In this document: piece by piece, positions 28,271 to 36,625 of the stretch | How the letters are laid out: each line of letters opens with the position of its first letter | How positions within the stretch are numbered: position 1 is the first letter of the stretch | Assembly (NCBI RefSeq): GCF_900114415.1 | Contig: NZ_FOSZ01000003.1 | Coordinates: 248,001-312,000 of the forward strand | DNA from: Shimia haliotis | GTDB taxonomy: Bacteria; Pseudomonadota; Alphaproteobacteria; Rhodobacterales; Rhodobacteraceae | DNA: 64,000 nucleotides | Reading direction: 5' to 3' | Notes under the pieces: generated by a model | The model's input: only the letters and a program-made list of their open reading frames with translations | Databases searched by the model: none | What the model was told of the DNA's origin: nothing | Position numbers and translations under genes: made by a program

Positions 28271-29014
28271 TCAGAGGCCGCTTTCCGCCAACGCGTCAGT
28301 CAGGATCGGTGCGAGGCGTTCGGCCCAGGCATTTTGGCCTGCGGCGTCGGCGATTTCGTCGTTACGCAGTTCGATCAGCGTGTTCAGGCGGCCCTGTCGC
28401 AGGGCGTGTTGGTCGATGCTGTCGCCGGGCAGGTGGCCGTCATAGGGCTCGTTTTCGCCAACGGTCAGGTCGCTTTCCTGACGCAGGCGTTTCAAAAGCG
28501 CGTGGCTGTAGTCCTGATTGGTGCGGGAATAGAGCACGGCGACCTCCCACGGGCGTGGGGCGCGGCCGTTGAGTTTGGGGGAGAAGCTGTGCATGGCCAG
28601 AACAACGACGTTGTCGCGCGCGGCGGCGAGGGCTTCCAGTGCTTCGTGATAAGGGCGGTAAAGCGTGTCGACGCGGCGAGTGATTTCGGCGTCGTCCACG
28701 TGGCGGTTTGCCGGTATGATCGTGCCGTCGTAAAGCCGCATCACCAGCGTTGGGTCGTCCATTCCGCGGTTCGGGTCGATCACAAGTCGCGAAAAGTTAG
28801 AGCAAATCACAGGCGCGTCCAGCAGCTCTCCCAAGCGCAATGACGTTCCCACGGCCCCTACATCATAGGCGATGTGGCGTTCCATGTTGTCTTCGCCAAT
28901 TCCAAGATCGCCGCCGTTGATGTCTGCGGGCACAAAGTTTGAGGCGTGGTCGACGGTGATTAAGAAACGAGATGGGCGGTCAGCGCCTGTTATGGTGAAA
29001 GGGGTCATTGTCAT
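28271..29014 (-). CDS. N-formylglutamate amidohydrolase family protein
   Basis: 247 residues, cytoplasmic, HutG-like zinc amidohydrolase that releases formate from N-formyl-L-glutamate or a related N-acyl amino acid. Motifs: FLITVDHASNFVP near the N-terminus, HIAYDVGA, SRLVIDPNRG, and MHSFSPKLNG. No other hut genes are near, so the substrate could differ. Start set at ATGACAATG; the frame is open further upstream but the extra residues look non-coding. Divergent from pyk. Confidence 0.87.
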   Translation of the reverse strand: MTMTPFTITGADRPSRFLITVDHASNFVPADINGGDLGIGEDNMERHIAYDVGAVGTSLRLGELLDAPVICSNFSRLVIDPNRGMDDPTLVMRLYDGTIIPANRHVDDAEITRRVDTLYRPYHEALEALAAARDNVVVLAMHSFSPKLNGRAPRPWEVAVLYSRTNQDYSHALLKRLRQESDLTVGENEPYDGHLPGDSIDQHALRQGRLNTLIELRNDEIADAAGQNAWAERLAPILTDALAESGL

Positions 29015-29171
29015 GTGCCTGTTACTGCGGTGGGACAGGTGTAAGCCAGAACAATTGGAAATGAAATCCGGCACCGCAATGTTGCTTTTGTTAGCGTTAA
29101 CAAGTATCGGGTGAGGCAAAGGTGTAGCAGGGTGCCCCAAGGGCACATAGCCGGTTCGGGGATACGGATAA

Positions 29172-30617
29172 ATGAGACGACTGAGAAACGTAAAAATTGT
29201 GGCGACGCTGGGGCCGGCGTCGGAAACCTATGACATGATCCGCGGCTTGCACGAGGCGGGGGCGGATGTGTTCCGTCTGAACATGAGCCACGGCAGTCAC
29301 GATGAAATCCGCGAGAAACACCGCATCATCCGGCAGGTGGAAAAAGATCTGCAAAGCCCGATTGCCATTCTGGCGGACCTTCAGGGGCCGAAGCTGCGTG
29401 TGGGCGTCTTTGCCAATGGCGAAGAGGAATTGGTTGAGGGTGCGAAGTTCCGACTGGATCTTGATCCTGCGGAAGGGGACATCAACCGTGTTTGCCTGCC
29501 GCACCCCGAGATTTTTGCAGCGCTAAAGGATGGCGCGAATCTGCTGGTGAACGATGGTAAGATCCGCTTGCAGGTCGAGAGCTGTGGCGCGGATTTTGCA
29601 AACTGCGTGGTCACGACGGGCGGTACGATTTCCAACCGCAAGGGCGTGAACGTGCCGGATGTGGTGTTGCCGCTGGCGGCGCTGTCGGAAAAAGACCGCG
29701 ATGATCTTGAGTTTGTTTGCGGGTTGGGTGTGGACTGGCTGGCGTTGTCGTTTGTGCAGCGTCCGGAGGACGTAGAAGAGGCCCGCGGCTTGGCGCAGGG
29801 ACGCGCGGCGATCTTGTCCAAGATCGAGAAGCCAGCAGCGGTTGAAAGCTTTGACGCGATCCTGAAAGCCAGCGACGGCATCATGGTGGCGCGCGGTGAT
29901 CTGGGGGTGGAACTGCCGGTGAGTGCGGTGCCTCCGATTCAGAAACGTCTGGTGCGCAAGTGCCGCGCGGTGGCCAAGCCGGTGATTGTGGCGACACAGA
30001 TGCTTGAAAGCATGATCGAAAGCCCGATGCCGACACGCGCCGAGGTGAGCGATGTGGCCACGGCAATCTATGAAGGCTCGGATGCCATCATGCTGTCGGC
30101 GGAATCGGCGGCGGGTGCGTATCCGATCGAGGCTGTGACCACGATGAACAACGTGGCCATCGAAGTGGAAAGCGATCCGACCTATCGCGAAATCATCGAG
30201 GCCAGCCGAACACAGCCGCGCTCCGGCGTTGCCGACGCGATTGTGGCCGCTGCCCGTGAAATCGCGGAAACCACCGAAGTGGCGGCGATCTGTTGCTTTA
30301 GCCAATCCGGCACCACGGCGCTGTTGATTGCGCGGGAGCGGCCACGGGTGCCGATCATCGCCATGACCTCGATGCGGGGCACCTCGCGGCGTCTGGCGCT
30401 GAGCTGGGGCACGAACTGTGTGATCGTGTCGGATGTGTCGCGCTTCAAAATGGCGGTGGTTGCGTCCGCGCGTGCGGCCCGGGAATTGGGCTATGCCACC
30501 AATGATGATCAGATTGTTGTCACAGCGGGTTTGCCGTTCAACGTGCCTGGCACAACGAACATCCTGCGGGTGGCGCCTTGCGATGAACGTTTGATTTTCA
30601 ACATGGAAGAAGAGTAG
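29172..30617 (+). CDS. pyk: Pyruvate kinase
   Basis: Glycolytic enzyme converting phosphoenolpyruvate and ADP to pyruvate and ATP, 481 residues, full length. N-terminal KIVATLGPAS, RLNMSHGSHD, LADLQGPKLRVG, the active-site MVARGDLGVELP, and the signature stretch MLESMIESPMPTRAEVSDVA with EGSDAIMLSAESAAG. The C-terminal allosteric domain is present. A CCCCGG-N6-CCGGGG hairpin follows the stop (30624-30641). Confidence 0.97.
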   Translation: MRRLRNVKIVATLGPASETYDMIRGLHEAGADVFRLNMSHGSHDEIREKHRIIRQVEKDLQSPIAILADLQGPKLRVGVFANGEEELVEGAKFRLDLDPAEGDINRVCLPHPEIFAALKDGANLLVNDGKIRLQVESCGADFANCVVTTGGTISNRKGVNVPDVVLPLAALSEKDRDDLEFVCGLGVDWLALSFVQRPEDVEEARGLAQGRAAILSKIEKPAAVESFDAILKASDGIMVARGDLGVELPVSAVPPIQKRLVRKCRAVAKPVIVATQMLESMIESPMPTRAEVSDVATAIYEGSDAIMLSAESAAGAYPIEAVTTMNNVAIEVESDPTYREIIEASRTQPRSGVADAIVAAAREIAETTEVAAICCFSQSGTTALLIARERPRVPIIAMTSMRGTSRRLALSWGTNCVIVSDVSRFKMAVVASARAARELGYATNDDQIVVTAGLPFNVPGTTNILRVAPCDERLIFNMEEE

Positions 30618-30623
30618 CGTGAG

Positions 30624-30641
30624 CCCCGGAACGAACCGGGG
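30624..30641 (+). terminator. Hairpin after pyk without T-tract
   Basis: Stem CCCCGG / CCGGGG with loop AACGAA, 6 bases after the pyk stop. No U-run follows, so it may stabilise the 3' end or attenuate rather than terminate transcription into the small gene at 30657. Confidence 0.35.
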
Positions 30642-30656
30642 ACGACACTCTACACG

Positions 30657-30884
30657 ATGACCACTGACTATCTGATCACGATCGGTGCCTTGATCGGGCT
30701 GTTTTCGATTCCGGCCATGTTGGCGGGCTATGCCGACGAACGCCGTCCCACCAAAGCGATGGCGGCGTTCATTCTGGCCGCCGCGGTGCTGGCGACGGGG
30801 TGGATTTTGGACCCTGCGCGATACTCGGTTGCCGAGTTGCCCAACGTGGTCGTGCGGGTCATCGCACATATCCTGCATTCCTGA
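30657..30884 (+). CDS. Small hypothetical membrane protein
   Basis: 75 residues with two hydrophobic segments (about 5-24 and 34-52) and a short amphipathic C-terminus. Function unknown. It follows pyk by 39 bases on the same strand, a placement also usual for a short membrane protein in related genomes. No clear ribosome-binding site, which lowers confidence somewhat. Confidence 0.6.
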   Translation: MTTDYLITIGALIGLFSIPAMLAGYADERRPTKAMAAFILAAAVLATGWILDPARYSVAELPNVVVRVIAHILHS

Positions 30885-30895
30885 GCATTAATGAC

Positions 30896-30924
30896 TTGCA
30901 GAGTCCCCCAAGGCGGACTATACG
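30896..30924 (+). promoter_or_regulatory. Promoter of the rpmI-rplT operon
   Basis: TTGCAG (30896-30901) and TATACG (30919-30924) are separated by 17 bases, a good sigma-70 arrangement. Transcription would start around 30931, giving a leader of about 70 bases before rpmI. Confidence 0.6.
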
Positions 30925-30937
30925 GCGCCTCTATTCG

Positions 30938-30969
30938 CGCGACCGGCCTGAAAGGCATGCCGAGTCGCG
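30938..30969 (+). promoter_or_regulatory. Leader hairpin before rpmI
   Basis: Ten-base-pair stem: CGCGACCGGC (30938-30947) pairs with GCCG-A-GTCGCG (30959-30969) with one bulged A; the loop is CTGAAAGGCAT. It occupies most of the short 5' leader. Ribosomal protein L20 represses its own operon through leader structures in other bacteria, so this may be such a site (inference). Confidence 0.45.
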
Positions 30970-31000
30970 TTTGTCACCGACCGAATAAAAGGAGACGGAA

Positions 31001-31201
31001 ATGCCTAAGATGAAGACTAAGTCGAGCGCCAAAAAGCGCTTCAAGGTCACTGCCACCGGTAAAGTACTTGCCGGCCAAGCTGGTAAGCGCCACGGCATGA
31101 TCAAACGCACCAAGAAATTCATTCGTGACGCCCGTGGCAACACGACCCTGTCCGCCCCCGACGCCAAGATCGTCAAGGGCTATATGCCCTACGATCGCTA
31201 A
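31001..31201 (+). CDS. rpmI: 50S ribosomal protein L35
   Basis: 66 residues, highly basic, with the family start [17 protein letters not shown] and the [16 protein letters not shown] centre. Part of the large ribosomal subunit. GGAGA precedes the ATG. Followed after 14 bases by rplT; infC, the usual third partner, is not in the window. Confidence 0.97.
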   Translation: MPKMKTKSSAKKRFKVTATGKVLAGQAGKRHGMIKRTKKFIRDARGNTTLSAPDAKIVKGYMPYDR

Positions 31202-31215
31202 GAGGAGATTGAAAT

Positions 31216-31581
31216 ATGTCCCGCGTTAAAGGTGGAACCGTAACCCACGCCCGTCACAAAAAAGTCGTCAAAGCCGCCAAAGGTTATTACGGCCGTCGTA
31301 AGAATACCTTCAAGGTCGCACGTCAGGCCGTCGATAAGGCGAACCAGTACGCAACCCGTGACCGTAAGAACCGGAAGCGTAATTTCCGCGCACTGTGGAT
31401 CCAGCGTATCAACGCTGCTGTGCGTGCACACGACGAAGCACTGACATACTCCCGCTTCATCAACGGCCTGACACTGGCCGGCATCGAAGTTGACCGTAAG
31501 GTTCTGGCCGATCTGGCCGTGCACGAGCCCGAAGCGTTCACTGCGATCGTTGAGCAGGCGCAGGCAGCTCTGGCCGCGTAA
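31216..31581 (+). CDS. rplT: 50S ribosomal protein L20
   Basis: 121 residues, needed for early 50S assembly. N-terminal [20 protein letters not shown] and [18 protein letters not shown] are typical. AGGAG precedes the ATG. Ends the operon, with a strong terminator 23 bases after the stop. Confidence 0.97.
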   Translation: MSRVKGGTVTHARHKKVVKAAKGYYGRRKNTFKVARQAVDKANQYATRDRKNRKRNFRALWIQRINAAVRAHDEALTYSRFINGLTLAGIEVDRKVLADLAVHEPEAFTAIVEQAQAALAA

Positions 31582-31603
31582 GCGACAGACTGATCGATTT
31601 AGG

Positions 31604-31633
31604 AAAGGCCGTCCCGTTGGGGCGGCCTTTTTT
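31604..31633 (+). terminator. Rho-independent terminator of rpmI-rplT
   Basis: Twelve-pair stem AAAGGCCGTCCC / GGGGCGGCCTTT with a GTT loop (31604-31615 and 31619-31630), continuing into a six-base T-run at 31628-31633. Confidence 0.93.
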
Positions 31634-31795
31634 CATGGTGCTGCGTATCTGGTCTCGCGCCTCTGGCAGCCCGAACAACACATTGTTCACGAATTCGCCA
31701 CAATCCTTTCCTCAAATTTCTTCATTTGCCCGTCACATTGGTCGCAAGGACAAGTTTGTTTTGTGTCTGATCTGTTTGGTACTGAGTGAGGAATA

Positions 31796-32857
31796 ATGGC
31801 CCGTATCAGCGAACTTCACTATTCCAATGCCTATGCGGCATCGTCGGGTGTGAATGAATTCCTGGAAGTCGCCCTGAACGGAAGCGACGACCCAAGTGAC
31901 TTTGTCGTCAGCTTTTATCAGGCTGATGGCTCGGTCGGAATCGAGATCCCGCTGACTCATCCCGACATTCAGGTGTCGGTCGATCCTGACAATGGAGAAA
32001 CCATCTATGTGATTTCTGCGGATGATTTCCCCATTTTGCTGACAGACCCGAATGGCGGCGGCTCGGAAAATTACGAAGCCTATGCTCTGACCAACACAGA
32101 CACAGACACGGTGATCGATTTCTACGACATCGGTGGAGGCACTCAGAATATTCTGGCGCTTGATGGAGCGGCAGCGGGGGCGACGTCGGAGAACCTGCCG
32201 GTACTCGTGGGCCCGAACTCGACGACAACCACGTTGCAGTTCAATCAACCTGATCCAGATGTACTGACCTATGAAACCGTTGCGCCAGGCGATACAGGCT
32301 TGGCGTGTTTTGTGGCGGGAACCAGGCTTTTGACACCCTGCGGGCAGCGCCCCATAGAAAGCTTGGTGGCTGGCGATTTGGTGACAACGCGGGACAAAGG
32401 CCCGATGCCCGTGCGTTGGATCGGTCGGCGCAGTGTGGTGGGGCGCGGGGCCTTTGCGCCGGTGAGAATTGCCCGAGGCGCCTTGGGCGCCATTCGGGCA
32501 CATTATGTGTCGCAAAACCATCGTCTGTTGCTGGAAGGCTGGCGGGCAGAGCTGTTTTTTGGCGAAAAAGAGGTTTTGGTTCCGGCAAAAGCGCTGGTGG
32601 ACGGAGACCAGATTGCGCTGCGGCAAATGCCGGAAGTGACCTACTTTCATATGATGTTTGACAGCCACCAGATTGTTGAGGCCGACGGGGTGGCAAGCGA
32701 GAGCTTTTATCCAGGGGCCGAAGCGGTCGCCGGAGTTGAAAAAGACGTGCAGGCCGAGATATTCGAGCTGTTCCCCGAGGTGCGTGAAGATTTGGCGTCT
32801 TATGGCCAATTGGCACGCCCTGTCTGTCCGGTGCGTCTGGCGCCCATGTTACTTTAG
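31796..32857 (+). CDS. Hint-domain protein with lamin-tail-like N-terminus
   Basis: 353 residues. Residues 1-165 are acidic and beta-rich, and begin ARISELHYSNAYAASSGVNEFLEV, resembling a lamin-tail (LTD-like) domain. The Hint module begins at Cys171 (CFVAGTRLLTPCGQRPIESL) with AGDLVTTRD, the His of VSQNHRLLLEG and the shared end YFHMMFDSHQIVEADG. The sister protein at 14867 has YVHLLMDRHEVLVANG at the same place. Splicing residues at the C-terminus are absent. No signal peptide; a type I-like secretion route is possible. GAGGAATA precedes the ATG. Single gene. Confidence 0.83.
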   Translation: MARISELHYSNAYAASSGVNEFLEVALNGSDDPSDFVVSFYQADGSVGIEIPLTHPDIQVSVDPDNGETIYVISADDFPILLTDPNGGGSENYEAYALTNTDTDTVIDFYDIGGGTQNILALDGAAAGATSENLPVLVGPNSTTTTLQFNQPDPDVLTYETVAPGDTGLACFVAGTRLLTPCGQRPIESLVAGDLVTTRDKGPMPVRWIGRRSVVGRGAFAPVRIARGALGAIRAHYVSQNHRLLLEGWRAELFFGEKEVLVPAKALVDGDQIALRQMPEVTYFHMMFDSHQIVEADGVASESFYPGAEAVAGVEKDVQAEIFELFPEVREDLASYGQLARPVCPVRLAPMLL

Positions 32858-32947
32858 CGTTACCAGCCGAGTCGATTCACAGGTCGGGCTGCACTGTCAC
32901 GATAGGATTATCAAAAAGTTAACGACGCTGTGCCTCGTAAGCGGCAT

Positions 32948-33013
32948 TTAGCGCTTGCTTTTGGTGTTGATCGGCGTAAGAGCGCCCGAATTGCGAGGTT
33001 TCCTTTGCGTCAT
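32948..33013 (-). CDS. Candidate 21-residue basic peptide
   Basis: ATG with AAGGAG 7 bases upstream, encoding a very basic peptide (MTQRKPRNSGALTPINTKSKR) before TAA. The Shine-Dalgarno sequence is the main support. A second overlapping frame in the same place is open for about 50 codons but has no ATG, GTG or TTG start, so the region may instead be a gene remnant. Lies in a 233-base gap. Confidence 0.25.
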   Translation of the reverse strand: MTQRKPRNSGALTPINTKSKR

Positions 33014-33090
33014 GGTGAAACTCCTTGGCATCGCGGTAGACAAAACCTAAGCGCAGTTTGACTCAATTTCTGTTTTCGGCGAGGCACCCA

Positions 33091-34515
33091 ATGTCTACGA
33101 TCATCGACTCAATTAATGGCCTGCTTTGGGGGCATGTCCTCATCTATGTGCTGACCGGTATCGGCATTTATTTCACCGTGCGTTTCGGTTTTATCCAGTT
33201 CCGCAATTTTGGCGAAATGATCCGCCTTACCATGAGCACGGATGAGGCCGACAAGGCCGGCATTTCGCCGTTTCAGGCGCTGGCCATCAGCCTTGCGTCG
33301 CGCATTGGCACCGGCAACCTAGCGGGTGTGGCCGTGGCGATCGGAATCGGTGGACCGGGCGCGATTTTCTGGATGTGGATTGTGGCGATGCTCGGCATGG
33401 CGACGGCGATGGCGGAAAGCGCGCTGGCGCAGCTTTATAAAACCAAGGGCGTCAACGGCGAATACCGCGGCGGTCCGGCCTTTTATATTGCCCGAGGCCT
33501 GAATATGCCGGCCCTTGGTGCGGTTTTTGCTTTCTGCCTGATTATCGCTTTTGGCATCATCATCAACGCGGTGCAGTCCAACTCGATTGCACAGGCAATG
33601 GAAACCTCCTTTAGCATCCCGCCACTGGTCTCTGGATTGGTGATTGCTGCGGCTGCGGGTCTTGTGATCTTTGGCGGTATCCGCTCGATTGCACGGGTCG
33701 CCGAAATCCTTGTGCCGTTCATGGCCGGTATTTACATCATCGTTGCGCTTTGGATTTTGGTGACAAATCTGGGCGTTCTGCCAGAGGTGTTTACGTCGAT
33801 CTTCCGCAGTGCATTTGGCTTGCAGGAAGCCGCAGGCGGTGCCGCAGGCGGCATGATGGTGGCGCTTCTGAATGGTGTGAAACGCGGGCTTTTCTCCAAC
33901 GAGGCTGGCATGGGCTCCGCGCCCAACATCGCCGCCGCCGCAACGCCTGTGCCGCACCACCCCGTCAGTCAGGGTTTTGTGCAGGCGTTTGGTGTGTTTG
34001 TGGACACGATCCTCGTCTGTACTGCAACCGCAGTGATGATCATCGTTTCCGGCGCACACGAGATGGTGGATGCCAACGGCAACCTGCTTGAAGGCATCGT
34101 GATGACGCAGGAAGCAGCGGCCTATTTCCTCGGCCCCTTCGGCTCCTACTTTATTGCCGCGGCAGTTCTGCTGTTTGCCTTTACCACGATCATCGCGTGC
34201 TACGGCTATGCGGAAAGCGGTATGTCCTACCTGAAACTTGGCTCGGCCATGCCGCTTGCGGTACTGCGCCTCGGCGTCATGGCAATTGTCGTCTGGGGGT
34301 CGGTTCAGACAGTGGCGGTCGTGTTCAACGCGGCTGATGCAGGCATTGCGATTATGGCCGTAATGAACCTCTTTGCGCTCATACTTCTGAGCCCTGTGGT
34401 TATCCGGTTGGTAAACGACTATCGCGCACAACGCGCGGCTGGACAGGTTCCGGAGTTCCACATTGGTGATCATCCGGAGATTGCCAAAGGCGTGGACGCC
34501 GAAATCTGGAAGTAA
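33091..34515 (+). CDS. Sodium:alanine/glycine symporter (AGCS family)
   Basis: Inner-membrane amino-acid carrier, 474 residues, about 10-11 membrane helices. AGCS family signatures: LASRIGTGNLAGVAVAIGIGG and FSNEAGMGSAPNIAAAA. Imports alanine or glycine with sodium, sensible for a marine bacterium. Start at the ATG with GAGG 6 bases upstream, in preference to a TTG 11 codons earlier. Followed by a set of hairpins before pheS. Confidence 0.93.
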   Translation: MSTIIDSINGLLWGHVLIYVLTGIGIYFTVRFGFIQFRNFGEMIRLTMSTDEADKAGISPFQALAISLASRIGTGNLAGVAVAIGIGGPGAIFWMWIVAMLGMATAMAESALAQLYKTKGVNGEYRGGPAFYIARGLNMPALGAVFAFCLIIAFGIIINAVQSNSIAQAMETSFSIPPLVSGLVIAAAAGLVIFGGIRSIARVAEILVPFMAGIYIIVALWILVTNLGVLPEVFTSIFRSAFGLQEAAGGAAGGMMVALLNGVKRGLFSNEAGMGSAPNIAAAATPVPHHPVSQGFVQAFGVFVDTILVCTATAVMIIVSGAHEMVDANGNLLEGIVMTQEAAAYFLGPFGSYFIAAAVLLFAFTTIIACYGYAESGMSYLKLGSAMPLAVLRLGVMAIVVWGSVQTVAVVFNAADAGIAIMAVMNLFALILLSPVVIRLVNDYRAQRAAGQVPEFHIGDHPEIAKGVDAEIWK

Positions 34516-34517
34516 TA

Positions 34518-34610
34518 CCGCAGTCCTGACTGCGGGCCGAACCGCAGACCTCCTGCTCAACGCTTGCATTCGCAAGGTCGTATGATAGGAGGTCTGCGGA
34601 TTATTTTTTA
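34518..34610 (+). terminator. Terminator with competing upstream hairpins before pheS
   Basis: Four pairing segments: 1 CCGCAGT (34518-34524), 2 ACTGCGG (34529-34535), 3 CCGCAGACCTCCT (34542-34554) and 4 AGGAGGTCTGCGG (34587-34599). Segments 3 and 4 form a perfect 13-bp stem with an inner CTTGC/GCAAG hairpin and are followed by TTATTTTTT, a rho-independent terminator. Segments 1-2 and 2-3 can also pair. At minimum it ends the symporter transcript; it could also act as an attenuator for pheS. Confidence 0.75.
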
Positions 34611-34627
34611 GTTGGGACAGGCCCGAG

Positions 34628-35698
34628 ATGGACGATCTGCGCACCAAATACATCGAAGCGATTGCCGCGGCGACAGACGAAGCCGCGCTTGAAGAGCTGC
34701 GGTTGCAGGCCGTTGGCAAGAAGGGCGAAGTCAGCCTGAAGATGCGCGAGCTGGGCAAGATGACGCCGGAAGAGCGTCAGGTGGCTGGCCCTGCGCTGAA
34801 CGCTCTGAAGAACGAGATCAACTCGGCATTGGCGGCCAAGAAGGCCGCGCTCGCGGATGCCGCTCTGGATGCGCGTCTGGCGACCGAGTGGCTGGATGTG
34901 ACCCTGCCGGCACGCAACCGTCGGGTGGGCAGCATTCACCCGATCAGTCAGGTGACAGAAGAGGTCACAGCGATTTTTGCCGATATGGGTTTTGCCGTGG
35001 CCGAAGGGCCGCAGATCGAAACCGACTGGTATAACTTTGATGCACTGAACATTCCCGGTCATCACCCCGCGCGCGCAGAGATGGACACGTTTTATACCCA
35101 CCGTGCCGAAGGCGACGAGCGCCCGCCGCACGTTCTGCGTACGCACACCAGCCCCGTACAGATCCGCACGATGGAGAAGACCGGCGCGCCGATCCGCATC
35201 ATCTGTCCGGGTCGCGTGTATCGCGCGGATTATGACCAGACCCACACGCCGATGTTCCATCAGGTCGAAGGCCTCGCCTTGGGCAAAGACATCTCGATGG
35301 CGAACCTCAAGTGGGTTCTGGAAGAATTCTTCACCGCCTTCTTCGGCACCGAGGTTAAAACCCGCTTTCGCGCATCGCACTTCCCGTTCACGGAGCCGTC
35401 GGCCGAAGTCGACATTCAGTGCAGCTGGGAAAACGGCACCGTGAAAGTGGGCGAAGGCGACGACTGGCTCGAAGTGCTGGGCTCCGGTATGGTGCATCCC
35501 AAGGTGCTTGAGGCCGGCGGCATTGATCCGCAGAAATATCAGGGCTTTGCCTTTGGCATCGGTATCGACCGTCTGGCGATGCTGAAATACGGTATCCCCG
35601 ATCTGCGCGCCTTCTTTGACAGCGACCTGCGCTGGCTGCGCCATTATGGGTTTGCCAGCCTCGATCAGCCGACATTGCACGGCGGTTTGAACCGCTAA
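34628..35698 (+). CDS. pheS: Phenylalanine--tRNA ligase alpha subunit
   Basis: Catalytic alpha subunit of the (alpha-beta)2 synthetase, 356 residues. N-terminal coiled-coil tRNA-binding arm (1-90), then class II motifs: [43 protein letters not shown], and C-terminal [17 protein letters not shown]. Preceded by the hairpin array. pheT, normally adjacent, lies 3.1 kb downstream after inserted genes. Confidence 0.97.
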   Translation: MDDLRTKYIEAIAAATDEAALEELRLQAVGKKGEVSLKMRELGKMTPEERQVAGPALNALKNEINSALAAKKAALADAALDARLATEWLDVTLPARNRRVGSIHPISQVTEEVTAIFADMGFAVAEGPQIETDWYNFDALNIPGHHPARAEMDTFYTHRAEGDERPPHVLRTHTSPVQIRTMEKTGAPIRIICPGRVYRADYDQTHTPMFHQVEGLALGKDISMANLKWVLEEFFTAFFGTEVKTRFRASHFPFTEPSAEVDIQCSWENGTVKVGEGDDWLEVLGSGMVHPKVLEAGGIDPQKYQGFAFGIGIDRLAMLKYGIPDLRAFFDSDLRWLRHYGFASLDQPTLHGGLNR

Positions 35699-35743
35699 GG
35701 CTGCCACGCTTGCTTTGACATTTTGGATCGCCTTATCTGTCAG

Positions 35744-35768
35744 GGCGCACCTTTGGTGCGCCTTGATT
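35744..35768 (+). terminator. Probable terminator after pheS
   Basis: Perfect 8-bp stem GGCGCACC / GGTGCGCC with a TTT loop (35744-35762), followed by TTGATT. The weak T-tract makes it a modest terminator. It suggests pheS is transcribed apart from pheT. Confidence 0.6.
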
Positions 35769-35802
35769 GCATTTGGGGACGAATTTGAGAGGCGAGCGGG
35801 AC

Positions 35803-36531
35803 ATGTTTGACAGCCAAGAATGGAGCAGAACGGAGCGCAAGGTGTTCCGGCGGAAGCATCATTATTTTACGACGCTAAAGTATTGGCAGGAGTACCAGTC
35901 GAAGTTCGCTTATATTGACAACAAGTCCCAAGGGTTGCTCGCGGCGTCTGGTATCCTCATCGCTGTTTTTCTGATTTCTTTGAATTACCAGTTTCGCACC
36001 CACCATGCTGTGGGATCAATTGAACTTGTCAAAACATTGCTGGCGTTTTTGGGGTTCTTTTGCGTGGTAGCGTCTTCGTGGGCGTTGATGCGTTGCTTCT
36101 CAACGACAGCAGGGCAGGAGTTCAAACAGGTTCAGGTGTCCATCGGCAAATTCGAGGATTCCCTCATTGCAGAAGAGAGCACCAAGCGAGAGGCGGTGAT
36201 CGACTGGGTTTTGCAAGAGTTTAAGGATCTGGTGGAGGCCTCTCCGCAAGATTTCGAGAAATGTAGGAGCGAACTGGAGCAGAAAGTGACTGAGCTTGTT
36301 GAGGCCTCTCAATCGACATCCAAGCCGATCCTTCTGAACTTTGAGGAGATACGATCAGAGCTTCATGATCTGATCAAAGAGCTACGCGCGCGAGTCGAAA
36401 ACGAATTGGACAAACGGCACAGGCACTACATGACGGCGCGATATCTGGTTTGGGCGGGCATCGGATTGCTTGGTTTGCATGGAGTGTTGATGGTTTGGCC
36501 GGCAATGCAGGCTGTCATTGGGGTCACATGA
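35803..36531 (+). CDS. Three-TM protein with cytoplasmic coiled domain, Pycsar-effector-like layout
   Basis: 242 residues, lower GC than its neighbours. Order: polar N-terminus with YWQEYQSKFAYIDNKSQGLL (28-46), TM1 (about 44-61), TM2 (about 76-97), a charged helical region (100-205) and TM3 (about 213-235) after HYMTARYL. The YIDxKSxGLL lead into TM1 and the TM pair plus late TM resemble DUF5706/PycTM-type effectors that permeabilise the membrane on a cyclic-nucleotide signal. The similarity is by eye, and no cyclase sits in the same operon. Inserted between pheS and pheT. Start at ATG after GAGAGG; a TTG 12 codons earlier is possible. Confidence 0.6.
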   Translation: MFDSQEWSRTERKVFRRKHHYFTTLKYWQEYQSKFAYIDNKSQGLLAASGILIAVFLISLNYQFRTHHAVGSIELVKTLLAFLGFFCVVASSWALMRCFSTTAGQEFKQVQVSIGKFEDSLIAEESTKREAVIDWVLQEFKDLVEASPQDFEKCRSELEQKVTELVEASQSTSKPILLNFEEIRSELHDLIKELRARVENELDKRHRHYMTARYLVWAGIGLLGLHGVLMVWPAMQAVIGVT

Positions 36532-36625
36532 AAATATGTTGCGTCAAGCAACAGGTTTTGTCGCATTTGACGTCTCTTGTCTGGCGTCGATTTGATAGCA
36601 ATGCTGAAGGTAGAGGAGCACGACA

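Noticed and set aside
34518-34610. T-box riboswitch before pheS
   Set aside because: No T-box consensus sequence is present and T-boxes are essentially absent from alphaproteobacteria.
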